Shown: one piece after another, positions 32,364 to 42,864 of the stretch | Layout of the letters: the number at the start of each line of letters is the position of its first letter | Numbering within the stretch: the stretch's first letter is position 1 | Assembly (NCBI RefSeq): GCF_000380985.1 | Contig: NZ_KB905701.1 | Coordinates: forward strand, 1-64,000 | Origin: Proteiniphilum acetatigenes DSM 18083 | GTDB taxonomy: Bacteria; Bacteroidota; Bacteroidia; Bacteroidales; Dysgonomonadaceae | Direction: 5' to 3' | DNA: 64,000 nt | Notes under the pieces: generated by a model | What the model was told of the DNA's origin: nothing | Database searches by the model: none | Seen by the model: the letters and a program-made list of their open reading frames with translations, nothing else | Translations under genes and position numbers: made by a program

Positions 32364-32378
32364 CTTTCACTATATTTG
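32347..32378 (+). promoter_or_regulatory. Promoter of the solute symporter gene
   Basis: TTTG (32347-32350), 20 bases, TATATTTG (32371-32378): perfect consensus. Start codon use at 32400 follows from it, because an in-frame TTG at 32376 is inside the -7 box. Confidence 0.8.
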
Positions 32379-32399
32379 CACCCAAAACACACACTTGTT

Positions 32400-33896
32400 A
32401 TGCAATCTACTTTTATCCTGATCGTAATTGTTGTCTATTTTGGCCTGTTGATGCTGATTTCCTATCTTACCAGTCGAAAAGGTTCGGGTAACGATACTTT
32501 TTTTCGTGCCAATAAATCATCCAAATGGTATGTCGTGGCTGTAGCAATGGTCGGCACATCTATCTCAGGGGTAACATTCGTTTCCGTCCCGGGAATGGTG
32601 CGAAACCTCGATATGACCTACATGCAGATGGTGTTTGGCTTTTTCTTTGGCTACCTGGTGATTGCTTATATACTCTTACCTCTCTACTACCGCCTGAACC
32701 TGACCACTATTTATGGTTATCTGGATCAGCGGTACGGACCGAAATCCTATAAAACGGGTGCCTGGTTTTTCCTGATCTCGAAAATCGTGGGTGCGGCAGC
32801 ACGGCTCTATCTGGTGGCTTTTATCCTGCAAACACTGGTATTCGATACCTGGGGGGTACCTTTCGTAGTGACGGTGATGGGGATTATTTTGGTGATCTGG
32901 CTCTACAGCCACAAGAGTGGCATCAAGACGATTATCTGGACAGACTGGCTGCAGACGATCCTGTTTATCACTGCGCTCGTATTGATTGTGTGGCAGGTAG
33001 CCATGCGATTGAATCTGGATTTTGGCGGGGTAGTGACGACAATTGCAAACAGTTCGCATTCCCGCATTTTTGTCTTTGACGACTGGGCAAGTACACAAAA
33101 TTTCTTCAAGCAGTTCTTTAGCGGAATGTTTATCACGATTGTGATGACGGGGCTGGATCAGGACCAGATGCAGAAGAACCTGACAATCCGTACACTGAAG
33201 GATGCACAAAAGAATGTGGTATCCTACGGGTTGGCGTTTGCTCCCATTAACTTTCTCTTTCTCTCCCTGGGAGTATTGCTGATTGCCTTTGCAGAACAGA
33301 ATGGTGTTATATTACCGGAAATATCCGACAATATCCTACCCGTAATTGCAAGCGAATACCTTGGACAGACGGTGTTGGGAATTTTTATTGTGGGAATTGT
33401 TGCGGCAGCCTTTTCGAGTGCAGACTCTGCCTTGACGGCGCTGACGACTTCATTTTGTGTGGATATTCTGAATATGAAAGCAGTTTCTCAGACAAAAGCA
33501 CAGGAACAGAAGGATATCCGTACCAGGAGGATGGTGCATATGGGAGTCAGCGCAGCATTTGTGCTGATTATCCTGCTGATTGAAGCGATTGGATCGGACA
33601 GTATCATCACCGCTATCTACAAGTTGGCTTCTTACACTTACGGGCCGTTGCTGGGCCTTTATGTCTTCGGGCTTTACAGTAAAGTGAAGCCGACGGATAA
33701 ATGGGTACCCTACGTGGCTATTGCCGCACCCGTACTCTGTTTTATTATTGAAATAGTGATGCAACAGCTATTCGGTTACCGGGTAGGATATGAACTGCTG
33801 CTGATGAACGGTCTGTTCACCGGAATAGGACTCTGGGCACTCAGTGGTAAGAATGATAATGTGCTTCGTACGATAGTGGAAAAGGAGACGAGGTGA
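32400..33896 (+). CDS. Sodium:solute symporter (SSS family)
   Basis: 498 residues from ATG 32400. About 13 hydrophobic helices, beginning STFILIVIVVYFGLLMLISYL. SSKWYVVAVAMVGTSISGVTFVSVPGMV and IVGIVAAAFSSADSALTALTTSF are SSS signatures, the latter giving the Na2-site serines in AFSSADSAL. It would import a small organic solute with Na+; the Bacteroidetes subgroup is not specific enough to name the solute. It is monocistronic, with its own promoter. After the stop the spacer is purine-rich and ends in a heptamer array. Confidence 0.92.
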   Translation: MQSTFILIVIVVYFGLLMLISYLTSRKGSGNDTFFRANKSSKWYVVAVAMVGTSISGVTFVSVPGMVRNLDMTYMQMVFGFFFGYLVIAYILLPLYYRLNLTTIYGYLDQRYGPKSYKTGAWFFLISKIVGAAARLYLVAFILQTLVFDTWGVPFVVTVMGIILVIWLYSHKSGIKTIIWTDWLQTILFITALVLIVWQVAMRLNLDFGGVVTTIANSSHSRIFVFDDWASTQNFFKQFFSGMFITIVMTGLDQDQMQKNLTIRTLKDAQKNVVSYGLAFAPINFLFLSLGVLLIAFAEQNGVILPEISDNILPVIASEYLGQTVLGIFIVGIVAAAFSSADSALTALTTSFCVDILNMKAVSQTKAQEQKDIRTRRMVHMGVSAAFVLIILLIEAIGSDSIITAIYKLASYTYGPLLGLYVFGLYSKVKPTDKWVPYVAIAAPVLCFIIEIVMQQLFGYRVGYELLLMNGLFTGIGLWALSGKNDNVLRTIVEKETR

Positions 33897-33975
33897 CTGG
33901 GGAGATTGGGAAAGGGGGAGGCTGGGGAGAAATAAGAAGTTAGAACTCTGAGTTGAAAATCGACGTTAGTCAAAT

Positions 33976-34010
33976 CTTGAATCTTGAATTTGAAATCTGA
34001 AATTTGAAAA
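33976..34010 (+). repeat. CTTGAAT heptamer array before engB
   Basis: Five units: CTTGAAT, CTTGAAT, TTGAAAT, CTGAAAT, TTGAAAA, each with TGA, ending three bases before the engB ATG. Confidence 0.8.
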
Positions 34011-34013
34011 ATT

Positions 34014-34613
34014 ATGATCATAAAAAAAGCAGAATTCGTGATAAGTAACAGCGACTACCGGAAGTGCCCGCAGGATGGGAAACCGGAGTATGCGTTTATT
34101 GGCCGGTCGAATGTGGGGAAATCGTCGCTTATCAATATGCTGACTAACCGGAAAGGGTTGGCCATGACCTCTTCCACGCCGGGGAAGACGATGCTTATCA
34201 ACCATTTTCTGATCAATGACGAATGGTATCTGGTGGACTTGCCGGGATATGGCTATGCACGCCGCGGGAAAGAGGGTCGGGATAAACTCCGTAAGATCAT
34301 CGAGGATTATGTCCTGGAACGGGAAGCGATGACCAACCTGTTTGTGCTGGTGGATTCGCGCCATGAGGCGCAGAAGATAGACCTGGAGTTTATGGAGTGG
34401 CTGGGTGAGAATGGTGTTCCGTTTGCCATCGTCTTTACCAAAGCCGATAAATTAGGTTCCGGCCGGTTACAGTTAAATATCGATGCCTACAAAGAAAAAC
34501 TGCTGGAGACCTGGGAAGAACTGCCGCCTGTCTTTGTTACTTCATCCGAGAAAGGGCAGGGCAGGGAAGAATTGCTCAGCTATATCGACAGTATCAATAA
34601 AACAATTCTGTAG
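34014..34613 (+). CDS. engB: Ribosome biogenesis GTPase EngB/YsxC
   Basis: 199 residues. [17 protein letters not shown] is the G1 loop, TPGKT G2, [15 protein letters not shown]3, FTKADKLG G4 and [14 protein letters not shown]5. The essential GTPase assists 50S subunit assembly in the cytoplasm. Length and motifs are standard. It converges with atpG, 7 bases apart. Confidence 0.96.
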   Translation: MIIKKAEFVISNSDYRKCPQDGKPEYAFIGRSNVGKSSLINMLTNRKGLAMTSSTPGKTMLINHFLINDEWYLVDLPGYGYARRGKEGRDKLRKIIEDYVLEREAMTNLFVLVDSRHEAQKIDLEFMEWLGENGVPFAIVFTKADKLGSGRLQLNIDAYKEKLLETWEELPPVFVTSSEKGQGREELLSYIDSINKTIL

Positions 34614-34620
34614 CGATAGT

Positions 34621-35487
34621 TTAATGGCTGTCGAATGAACCGCCGACCAGATCGAGTAGTTCGTTGGTGATGGATTGTTGTCGCAATTTGTTGTATTCCA
34701 GCGTAAGTTCTTCACTGAGATCATCCGCATTGTCGGTAGCTATGCGCATGGCCGTCATACGGGCGGCGTGCTCCGAAGTGACCGAATCGAGATGTGCAGT
34801 ATAGAATTTTACTTTCAGTATCTTAGGAATAAGTTGCGTGAGAATAGTTTTCCTGTCCGGTTCCACTATATAGCTTGGAGCAAATTTTTCTCCATCGGGT
34901 ATTTTCGGTTCGATAGGGAGAAGCGGTTCGTTGATTATCACTTGCGAACCTTTAGTGAGGAAGTGATGATAGATCAACTCTACATGGTCTATCTCCCCTT
35001 TCTGATACATCTCCATCAGTTTTTCGGCAATTTGTTGCGCATTATAATAAAGGGGACTTTCACTGATCGCATTATAATCTCCTTGTAGTTTGAACCCCAT
35101 ATTCCGTACCGCTTTTGCCACTTTCTCCCCAATAGGATAAAGAAGAATATTTTCTTTTCCCAGCGGCATATAGTTTGCCACTATTCTTTTCAGTTTTTCA
35201 GCAATATCGTCGTTGAACCTGCCGGCCAATCCGGTATTGGAGGAAAATGCCACGATAGCGACCCGTTTGACGGTACGTGTTTGCAGGAAAGGAGAATCGA
35301 TACTCTCTTCCTGGTCTGCAAGCAACTGTAACATCCGGTACAGAGTCTGCTCATAGGGATAGAGGTTCTGGATGAGGCGTTGAGTCTTCACCAACCGGGC
35401 AGAAGAGATCATCATCATGGCTGATGTGATCTTTTGTGTGGATCGCACCGACTGTATCCGGCTTTTTATCTCTTTCAACTGTGCCAT
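34621..35487 (-). CDS. atpG: ATP synthase F1 gamma subunit
   Basis: 288 residues. MAQLKEIKSRIQSVRSTQKITSAMMMISSARL is the N-terminal rotor helix and the C-terminal helix contains ARMTAMRIATDNADDL...YNKLRQQSITNELLDLVGG. It forms the central stalk that turns inside alpha3beta3. Last gene of the minus-strand atp cluster, four bases after atpA. Confidence 0.98.
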   Translation of the reverse strand: MAQLKEIKSRIQSVRSTQKITSAMMMISSARLVKTQRLIQNLYPYEQTLYRMLQLLADQEESIDSPFLQTRTVKRVAIVAFSSNTGLAGRFNDDIAEKLKRIVANYMPLGKENILLYPIGEKVAKAVRNMGFKLQGDYNAISESPLYYNAQQIAEKLMEMYQKGEIDHVELIYHHFLTKGSQVIINEPLLPIEPKIPDGEKFAPSYIVEPDRKTILTQLIPKILKVKFYTAHLDSVTSEHAARMTAMRIATDNADDLSEELTLEYNKLRQQSITNELLDLVGGSFDSH

Positions 35488-35491
35488 CGTT

Positions 35492-37081
35492 TCAGGAATT
35501 TATTATTTTTATGGTATCTGCCGCTACTTCTTCAATAATTTTACCGATCTCATCATTTATTTTACCTTCTTTCAACGGATCGAGTACATCGTGTCGATGG
35601 CTTGCCTCCAGCGTAGCGAGAAACTCTTTTTCGAATTTCGCCACTTTCTCGAGAGGAATATCTTTGAGTAGTCCGTGGGTACCGCAGTAGAGGATGGCAA
35701 TCTGTTGCTCTACAGTCATGGGACTGTGCACAGGCTGAACAAGCAACTGTTCATTTTTTTGTCCCTTATCAATGGTCATGGCCGTTACGGCATCCATATC
35801 ACCACCGAATTTGGTAAAGGCTGCCAGTTCCTGATACTGTGCCTGATCTATCTTCAGCGTACCGGCTACTTTCTTCATCGCCTTGATCTGAGCGTTACCG
35901 CCGACACGTGAGACCGAGATACCCACGTTGATGGCGGGACGGATCCCCCTGTGGTAGAGATCGGCTTCCAGAAATATCTGGCCGTCGGTAATGGAGATGA
36001 CATTGGTAGGGATATAGGCCGACACGTCGCCCGCCTGTGTTTCGATAATCGGCAGGGCGGTAAGAGAACCGCCGCCTTTGACTTTTCCTTCGAGGCTGGG
36101 AGGAAGATCGTTCATCCGGACTGCTACATCCTGCTGGGAAATGATGTTTGCCGCTCTTTCCAACAGGCGGGAGTGAAGGTAGAAGATATCACCGGGATAG
36201 GCTTCACGCCCCGAGGGGCGGCGCAGGATTAACGACACCTCCCGGTAAGCTACCGCCTGTTTGGAGAGGTCGTCATAAACCACCAGTGCATGCCTGCCCG
36301 TATCGCGGAAATATTCACCTATGGCAGCACCGGCAAAGGGAGCGATATACCGCATGGCGGCGGGATCAGACCCACTGGAGGAGACCACCACGGTGTAATC
36401 CATGGCACCTCCGTCGGTGAATGTCTTTACAATAGAAGCCACCGAAGAGCCTTTTTGACCTACTGCCACATAGATACAATAGACCGGATCGCCGTTCTCG
36501 AAATTCTCCCGCTGGTTGAGGATGGTATCGATGGCGATACTGGTCTTGCCGGTCTGCCGGTCACCGATGATCAGTTCACGCTGGCCCCGCCCAATGGGAA
36601 TCATGGCATCGACTGCCTTCAGCCCGGTCTGTAACGGAGTATTGACAGGCTGGCGGAAAACTACCCCGGGCGCTTTCCGCTCCATGGGCATCTCTATCAG
36701 TTCACCTATCAGCGGGCCTTTGCCGTCGACCGGTTCGCCGGTAGGAGAGATCACACGACCGAGCATACCTTCCCCGGCAAAGATGGAAGCTACCCGTCCG
36801 GTACGCTTCACGGTAAATCCTTCTTTGATCTCACTGGAGCTACCCAACAGAATGGCTCCTACATTGTCTTCCTCAAGGTTCATCACGATGGCCCGCATGC
36901 CGTTATCGAATTCCAACAACTCGTTCGCTTCTGCATTGCGTAGGCCGAAAATCCGTACGACGCCATCACTCACAGTGATAATCGTACCTGTCTCATTGAA
37001 TTGAATGCCGGTGTCGATTCCTTCGAGTTGCATCAGTAGCACCTCGGAGACCTCGCTTACCCTGATATTATTATTGGACAT
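35492..37081 (-). CDS. atpA: ATP synthase F1 alpha subunit
   Basis: 529 residues. The non-catalytic nucleotide site has GDRQTGKTSIAIDTI, and RPAINVGISVSRVGG carries the arginine finger region. The N-terminal beta barrel (1-95) and C-terminal helical domain are complete. It alternates with beta in the catalytic hexamer. Usual place between delta and gamma; the atpH-atpA gap is a heptamer array. Confidence 0.98.
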   Translation of the reverse strand: MSNNNIRVSEVSEVLLMQLEGIDTGIQFNETGTIITVSDGVVRIFGLRNAEANELLEFDNGMRAIVMNLEEDNVGAILLGSSSEIKEGFTVKRTGRVASIFAGEGMLGRVISPTGEPVDGKGPLIGELIEMPMERKAPGVVFRQPVNTPLQTGLKAVDAMIPIGRGQRELIIGDRQTGKTSIAIDTILNQRENFENGDPVYCIYVAVGQKGSSVASIVKTFTDGGAMDYTVVVSSSGSDPAAMRYIAPFAGAAIGEYFRDTGRHALVVYDDLSKQAVAYREVSLILRRPSGREAYPGDIFYLHSRLLERAANIISQQDVAVRMNDLPPSLEGKVKGGGSLTALPIIETQAGDVSAYIPTNVISITDGQIFLEADLYHRGIRPAINVGISVSRVGGNAQIKAMKKVAGTLKIDQAQYQELAAFTKFGGDMDAVTAMTIDKGQKNEQLLVQPVHSPMTVEQQIAILYCGTHGLLKDIPLEKVAKFEKEFLATLEASHRHDVLDPLKEGKINDEIGKIIEEVAADTIKIINS

Positions 37082-37090
37082 GTATGTTAA

Positions 37091-37118
37091 ATTGAAAATT
37101 GAAAGTTGAAAGTTGAAA
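37091..37118 (+). repeat. Heptamer array in the atpH-atpA gap
   Basis: Four units: ATTGAAA, ATTGAAA, GTTGAAA, GTTGAAA, written on the plus strand although the genes run on the minus strand. On the coding strand the units lack stops, so this array breaks the orientation seen elsewhere. Confidence 0.8.
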
Positions 37119-37135
37119 ATGAATGAAGTGAAAAA

Positions 37136-37681
37136 TTACAGTAGCCCTTTCCGGAACTTATTCCTTATACGGGCCAGTTCACCCGATATACTTGCATCCC
37201 ACCTGAAATCCCCTAAAGTGAGTATGAAACCGCCAATAATCCCGGGATCGGTCACAGATTCCATTTCTACATTCGTTTTCACCATTTTTTGTATCCGGGT
37301 AACAAGTTGTTGTTCCGTTTCGTGGTCGATAGAGATGGCGGTGACCAGCCTGCCGCTCTGGATATCAAACTTCTCCCTGTAAAGGTCGATGAAGCGAAGG
37401 GCGATGTACTGAAGAGCCTCTTCCCTTTCGTTCTTCAGGATAAGGTCGATCATCTTGGAGAGTGACGACGGCATACCGCCACCACAAGCTGTCACGAGAA
37501 TTTTCTTCTTCTCCCGACCTGGCAGGGATGGGTTTATGATGGCACTGCGCAGTCGGGGCATTTTCATGAACATCTCCGAAAGCAGTTTCATCTTGTCATA
37601 TACCTCTTCCTGTTGTCCCAGGCTGACGGCATATTGCAGCAAAGAATCCGCATAACGTGAAGAAATGAGTCCGGTGTTCAT
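37136..37681 (-). CDS. atpH: ATP synthase F1 delta subunit
   Basis: 181 residues. ISSRYADSLLQYAVSLGQQEEVYDKM is the N-terminal six-helix domain opening and TDPGIIGGFILTLGDFRWDASI the conserved C-terminal OSCP motif. It joins the peripheral stalk to F1. Starts eight bases after atpF ends. Confidence 0.96.
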   Translation of the reverse strand: MNTGLISSRYADSLLQYAVSLGQQEEVYDKMKLLSEMFMKMPRLRSAIINPSLPGREKKKILVTACGGGMPSSLSKMIDLILKNEREEALQYIALRFIDLYREKFDIQSGRLVTAISIDHETEQQLVTRIQKMVKTNVEMESVTDPGIIGGFILTLGDFRWDASISGELARIRNKFRKGLL

Positions 37682-37688
37682 ACACTGT

Positions 37689-38189
37689 TTACGATTTTGA
37701 GATATCCATTTCGTTGAACAGGCGGTCGATCATCTTCTTCTGTTCCTGTTCAGTTCCCAGTTTTTCCCGTAATATCCTTTCGGCAAGGGTCAATGATAGT
37801 GTGGCAGCCTCATTCCGGATTGAACGGAGGGCTTCCTCTTTTTCCGCACCGATCTGCCTGCGGGCCGAAGCGACCAGTTTCTCCGATTCCAGGCGGGCCT
37901 CTTCACGGGCCTTTTCCATCATCATTTCCCGTTTCAGAGCAGCTTCCTTCAGGATATCCGCCTGTTCTTTTCGGGCCTGTGCCAATATGGCTTCACCGGT
38001 CTCCTTGATGCCGGCCAGCTCCTCGTGCGCTTTACGGGCAGCGAGGAGCGATTCTTCGATATAGTTTTTCCGCTTTTCAACCGATTTCAGTATCGCGGGA
38101 AATCCGAATTTTGCCAGCACAAACACAGTGATGCCGAAAGAAATCAGCATCCAGAACAGGAGGCCGGGTTCAGGCGTAAGTAATGACAT
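37689..38189 (-). CDS. atpF: ATP synthase F0 b subunit
   Basis: 166 residues. One N-terminal membrane helix (PGLLFWMLISFGITVFVLAKF) is followed by a long alanine/glutamate-rich coiled coil to the C-terminus, the peripheral stalk. Standard length and position between c and delta. Confidence 0.95.
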   Translation of the reverse strand: MSLLTPEPGLLFWMLISFGITVFVLAKFGFPAILKSVEKRKNYIEESLLAARKAHEELAGIKETGEAILAQARKEQADILKEAALKREMMMEKAREEARLESEKLVASARRQIGAEKEEALRSIRNEAATLSLTLAERILREKLGTEQEQKKMIDRLFNEMDISKS

Positions 38190-38204
38190 ATCTTATCATA
38201 TTGG

Positions 38205-38474
38205 TTAGAGAATAAAACCACAGACGACCACAGCAAACAGTGCTACCCCTTCGATAAGTGCCGCCGCAATGATCATGTTCATCCTGATATCGGAGGTCGA
38301 CTCCGGCTGACGGGAAATCCCTTCCATGGCGGATGCGCCGATCTTCCCGATTCCGTATCCGGCTCCGATTGCAGCAAGGCCTATACCTATGGCTGCCCCT
38401 AAAGATCCTAAACCATCGGCGCTTACCTGTAGCAGCGTGCCGGCTGTCTGTAATAAAACTGTAAGTAGTACCAT
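38205..38474 (-). CDS. atpE: ATP synthase F0 c subunit
   Basis: 89 residues, two membrane helices. Helix 1 has AIGIGLAAIGAGYGIGKIG, and helix 2 carries the ion-binding glutamate in AALIEGVALF (E75). The residues after E75 are Gly-Val instead of the Ser/Thr pair of Na+-binding c subunits, so proton coupling is the better reading. A leading hydrophobic stretch (MVLLTVLLQTAGTLLQ) extends the N-terminus slightly. The 274-base gap upstream shows no clear promoter. Confidence 0.96.
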   Translation of the reverse strand: MVLLTVLLQTAGTLLQVSADGLGSLGAAIGIGLAAIGAGYGIGKIGASAMEGISRQPESTSDIRMNMIIAAALIEGVALFAVVVCGFIL

Positions 38475-38748
38475 ATTATACTTTTTTTAATTAAATGATG
38501 ATTAAATTTTGAAGAGTAACTGCATCTGTGTAAAGAAACGGCCAGCACAGCATACCCCAACCTCATGTATGGCGGAAAACTATTTATGTATTACTTGCTA
38601 ACCCTTCTGCACATAGTTATATACGTTTTATGGCAGAGCGATAGTAAGTAAAGAAAGAAAAGTCTTTATATGAAAAAAATAATGAACTAAGAACCGGCTG
38701 TGATCTTATTAGTAACAACGCCCATCCTTAAAATGTTTTCCGGTGATT

Positions 38749-39219
38749 TTAGTAGAAGTTGTGGAAAGGATATATGATCTTTGCAATGGGAAGTCCTATT
38801 TGGATATTTCTAAAAAAAGATGCATAAAAGTGTACAAAATTACTGATCTTTTCTTCAATAACAATTAAATCGATGTTATTCTTTATATAGAGAAAAGAGA
38901 AAGTTGTGAAAATATGGGTTGTTTCATTCGGACAATTGGAAGGAGAAAAAAGATGCTCCATAACCGAATCACGTACAAATTTCAAATTGCCTGTATTATC
39001 ATCTTCCGGAGCTTGATTTTCATGGGTATCTTGTAGATCCCTTTCCGACACCTCCATTACATGGCCTTGACCGGTTTCGGTTCTATCTGAGAAAAGGGAG
39101 ATACCCGAAGTCAACACTCCAAAAGGACCTGTCGTATGATCCAACAACAGGAACTGTCCGAGCATCGACTGCAAAGTAATGGAAAGACAAAACAAATATA
39201 TAATAATTCGCTTCACCAT
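38749..39219 (-). CDS. Hypothetical secreted protein inside the atp cluster
   Basis: 156 residues of no recognised family. The N-terminus MVKRIIIYLFCLSITLQSMLG is a signal peptide. The mature part is polar with DHTTGPFGVL, an acidic middle (HENQAPEDDNTGN) and an aromatic, beta-prone C-terminus (FSFLYIKNNIDLIVIEEKISNFVHFYASFF). It lies between atpB and atpE in the same direction, with a 274-base gap after it. A -7 box at 39302-39309 suggests its own promoter. It may be an F0 assembly factor or an unrelated passenger; nothing in the sequence decides. Moderately AT-rich, like an accessory gene. Confidence 0.6.
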   Translation of the reverse strand: MVKRIIIYLFCLSITLQSMLGQFLLLDHTTGPFGVLTSGISLFSDRTETGQGHVMEVSERDLQDTHENQAPEDDNTGNLKFVRDSVMEHLFSPSNCPNETTHIFTTFSFLYIKNNIDLIVIEEKISNFVHFYASFFRNIQIGLPIAKIIYPFHNFY

Positions 39220-39301
39220 GAATAACTTATTTATCTGAAAAATAACCTTATCACCGTTGAATAACTTCCTGCCCGGTTCACAAAACAGGAATCGACCCCG
39301 G

Positions 39302-39309
39302 CAAAGTTA
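39302..39309 (-). promoter_or_regulatory. -7 element between atpB and the hypothetical gene
   Basis: TAACTTTG on the minus strand; no good TTTG at 19-21 bases. It would give a leader of about 75 bases and split the atp cluster into two transcription units. Confidence 0.45.
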
Positions 39310-39400
39310 ATGAAACTATTTGTGGAAAATCGTTGTATTTCGAATTATTTAACATCACTTTGTTTCTAAATAACAAACATTTTACCGCTGATGCCGAAAC

Positions 39401-40501
39401 TTATGCGACCTTCTCTGTTTCAACCGCTTTCTTCTTTTCGAAATAGGATTCTATTCGTGCCAGGCCAATGAAAACAGCCGAAAGCAACGTGAAGACATAT
39501 GCCTGGATATAAGCGATAAATAACTCCACCAGATCGATAAAGACGGTGAAGATAACCGATAGGACGGTCATGGAGGTGTTGATGGCCATCCCCATGCTTG
39601 CCGTGATGAAAATAAGCATCGTCAGTCCTAATACGATGGAGTGTCCGGCCATCATATTTGCAAAAAGACGGATCATTAATGCAAAAGGCTTGGTGAGCGT
39701 TCCCACAATCTCCACTATCGGCATTAAAGGGATGGGCACCTTAAGCCAGGTAGGTACATCGGGCCATAAGATCTCCTTGTAATATTCTTTAGTTCCGGTC
39801 AGGTTGACTATCAGGAATGTAGCAACAGCAAGTATCAGTGTTACAGCTATGTTTCCCGTCACATTCGCGCCTCCCGGAAAAACAGGAATTAATCCCAACA
39901 GATTATTTGTGAAAATAAAGAAAAAGACGGTAAGCAGATAGGGAGCATATCTTTGATAATCTTTGCCGATAGAAGGTTTTATCACCTCATCATTGATAGA
40001 CAGGACGAGCATCTCGATCAATCCCGTGAAACCTTTCCTGGGTTTCATCGGGTCTCGCTTCATTGAGCGGGCCACCCCCATAATTATCAGTATGATCAGC
40101 AGAGAAGCAAACAGCAGTGAGGCGGCATTTTTGGTGAGTGAGAGATCGAGCGGGCGGGAGATATTTCCTTTGACATCCGTTTCTACGATCTTCCCCTTGT
40201 ATTCTCCTTCGGATGCAATCTTAAATCCTTTATAAGAGTTTGCTCCGTGATGAAAATGTGAAGATGGAAATATATGCCATCCGGTGGATTTACTATGTAA
40301 TATTACCGGAAGAGGAATCGCGATGTGCTTAGTGCCGTCACTCACAATCTGCCATTCATAAGAGTCGGCCAAATGTTCCGTGATAAACTCTTTTGCATTC
40401 AGTTCCTCCTTTGTGTCATCCTGAGTTGCTGACCACACCGGAGAAACCATAAGAAAAAGAATCAGTGACAGACCTGATATATATAATGCTCGTTTCATCA
40501 T
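39401..40501 (-). CDS. atpB: ATP synthase F0 a subunit
   Basis: 366 residues, longer than the E. coli protein because of an N-terminal signal-like helix and about 90 extracytoplasmic residues (to ~115), a feature of Bacteroidetes AtpB. The five or six membrane helices follow, with the essential arginine in LMIRLFANMMAGHS and the C-terminal AYIQAYVFTLLSAVFIGLARIE. It forms the proton half-channels against the c ring. Its start overlaps the end of the AtpI-like gene by four bases. Confidence 0.96.
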   Translation of the reverse strand: MMKRALYISGLSLILFLMVSPVWSATQDDTKEELNAKEFITEHLADSYEWQIVSDGTKHIAIPLPVILHSKSTGWHIFPSSHFHHGANSYKGFKIASEGEYKGKIVETDVKGNISRPLDLSLTKNAASLLFASLLIILIIMGVARSMKRDPMKPRKGFTGLIEMLVLSINDEVIKPSIGKDYQRYAPYLLTVFFFIFTNNLLGLIPVFPGGANVTGNIAVTLILAVATFLIVNLTGTKEYYKEILWPDVPTWLKVPIPLMPIVEIVGTLTKPFALMIRLFANMMAGHSIVLGLTMLIFITASMGMAINTSMTVLSVIFTVFIDLVELFIAYIQAYVFTLLSAVFIGLARIESYFEKKKAVETEKVA

Positions 40502-40935
40502 AACTCAATATCCTTTCGGGAGTTTTTTTGCTGTTTATCCTTATATTTAAAATAGAGTTCCATTCTCATATAGATATATGTTTCCCAAATCAGGTTGATG
40601 AGATAGAAAATGACAAAAATAATTGCGAAATTACGAATATGGGGTTTATCTAAGAACCAATATATGAGAATGATGATTACCGACATGAATATCTTGATCA
40701 TGCGCATAAGCATATAGAAGTTGACCATCTTTTTGGGTTCGTTGACGGGAGTGCGTTTGAACTGAAAAATGAAAATAAGTCCCATCAGGTAGAAAAAGAG
40801 AGGAACAATGAAGTAATAGTCAACCATCGTTTCCGGAAAGAACTTATTCAGGATAAACCAAAAGCCGAATCCCGTGATGAGTAGCATGATTGTATGAACG
40901 ATAAGAAAATATGTTGTGAGTTTTTTCATTCTCAA
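40498..40935 (-). CDS. AtpI-like small membrane protein of the ATP synthase cluster
   Basis: 145 residues with four hydrophobic helices (about 6-30, 40-58, 80-95, 100-120) and a lysine-rich C-terminus. No sequence motif of classical AtpI is obvious, but the position between atpC and atpB, four-base overlaps on both sides and topology match the AtpI-type c-ring assembly proteins found here in Bacteroidales. Confidence 0.7.
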   Translation of the reverse strand: MRMKKLTTYFLIVHTIMLLITGFGFWFILNKFFPETMVDYYFIVPLFFYLMGLIFIFQFKRTPVNEPKKMVNFYMLMRMIKIFMSVIIILIYWFLDKPHIRNFAIIFVIFYLINLIWETYIYMRMELYFKYKDKQQKNSRKDIEL

Positions 40936-41174
40936 TGAATTTCATCAATACAAACCGTTACTTTATTGTTGTGCATTTCCATTACCCCGTCTGAAACTTC
41001 GATCTGCCGGATCTCACCGTTTACCGTGAAGGAAAGTACTCCTTTTGTCAACGATGAAATAATAGGAGCATGGTTGTTCAGTATCTGGAATGATCCTAAC
41101 GTACCTGGTAGGGTGACGGAGTCTGCATCACCTCTATAAAAAACAGATTCGGGTGTAAGAATTTCCAGTGTCAT
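40932..41174 (-). CDS. atpC: ATP synthase F1 epsilon subunit (short form)
   Basis: 80 residues: MTLEILTPESVFYRGDADSVTLPGTLGSFQILNNHAPIISSL is the N-terminal beta sandwich. The C-terminal helical hairpin of the E. coli protein is absent, as in other Bacteroidetes, so the inhibitory arm is missing. Overlaps the AtpI-like gene by four bases. Confidence 0.95.
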   Translation of the reverse strand: MTLEILTPESVFYRGDADSVTLPGTLGSFQILNNHAPIISSLTKGVLSFTVNGEIRQIEVSDGVMEMHNNKVTVCIDEIH

Positions 41175-41183
41175 ATTTCTAAA

Positions 41184-41252
41184 TTACCAATTACCAATTA
41201 CCAATTACCAGTTACTAATTGTCAATTGTCAATTATCAATTGTCAATTATCC
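41184..41252 (-). repeat. Heptamer array between atpD and atpC
   Basis: On the plus strand TTACCAA-type units (4) change to TTGTCAA/TTATCAA-type units (4-5). Read on the coding (minus) strand these are GACAATT/GATAATT then GGTAATT, the same family and relative orientation as the arrays at 12573, 28737 and 60648. Confidence 0.88.
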
Positions 41253-41269
41253 ATAGTCTTATCAGCAAA

Positions 41270-42817
<1,548 letters not shown>

Positions 42818-42834
42818 TCAGTGATGGCTATGGG

Positions 42835-42864
42835 CAAAGGTACAAAATAAAACGATTGTGCAAA
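42835..42864 (-). promoter_or_regulatory. Promoter of the ATP synthase operon
   Basis: On the minus strand TTTG (42861-42864), 18 bases, TACCTTTG (42835-42842). The -33 box is inside the left arm of the 40-base palindrome. Confidence 0.7.

Noticed and set aside
38205-38474. Possible Na+-coupled ATP synthase
   Set aside because: The c subunit has Gly-Val after the key glutamate and lacks the Ser/Thr and Gln ligands of Na+ types, so proton coupling is more likely.
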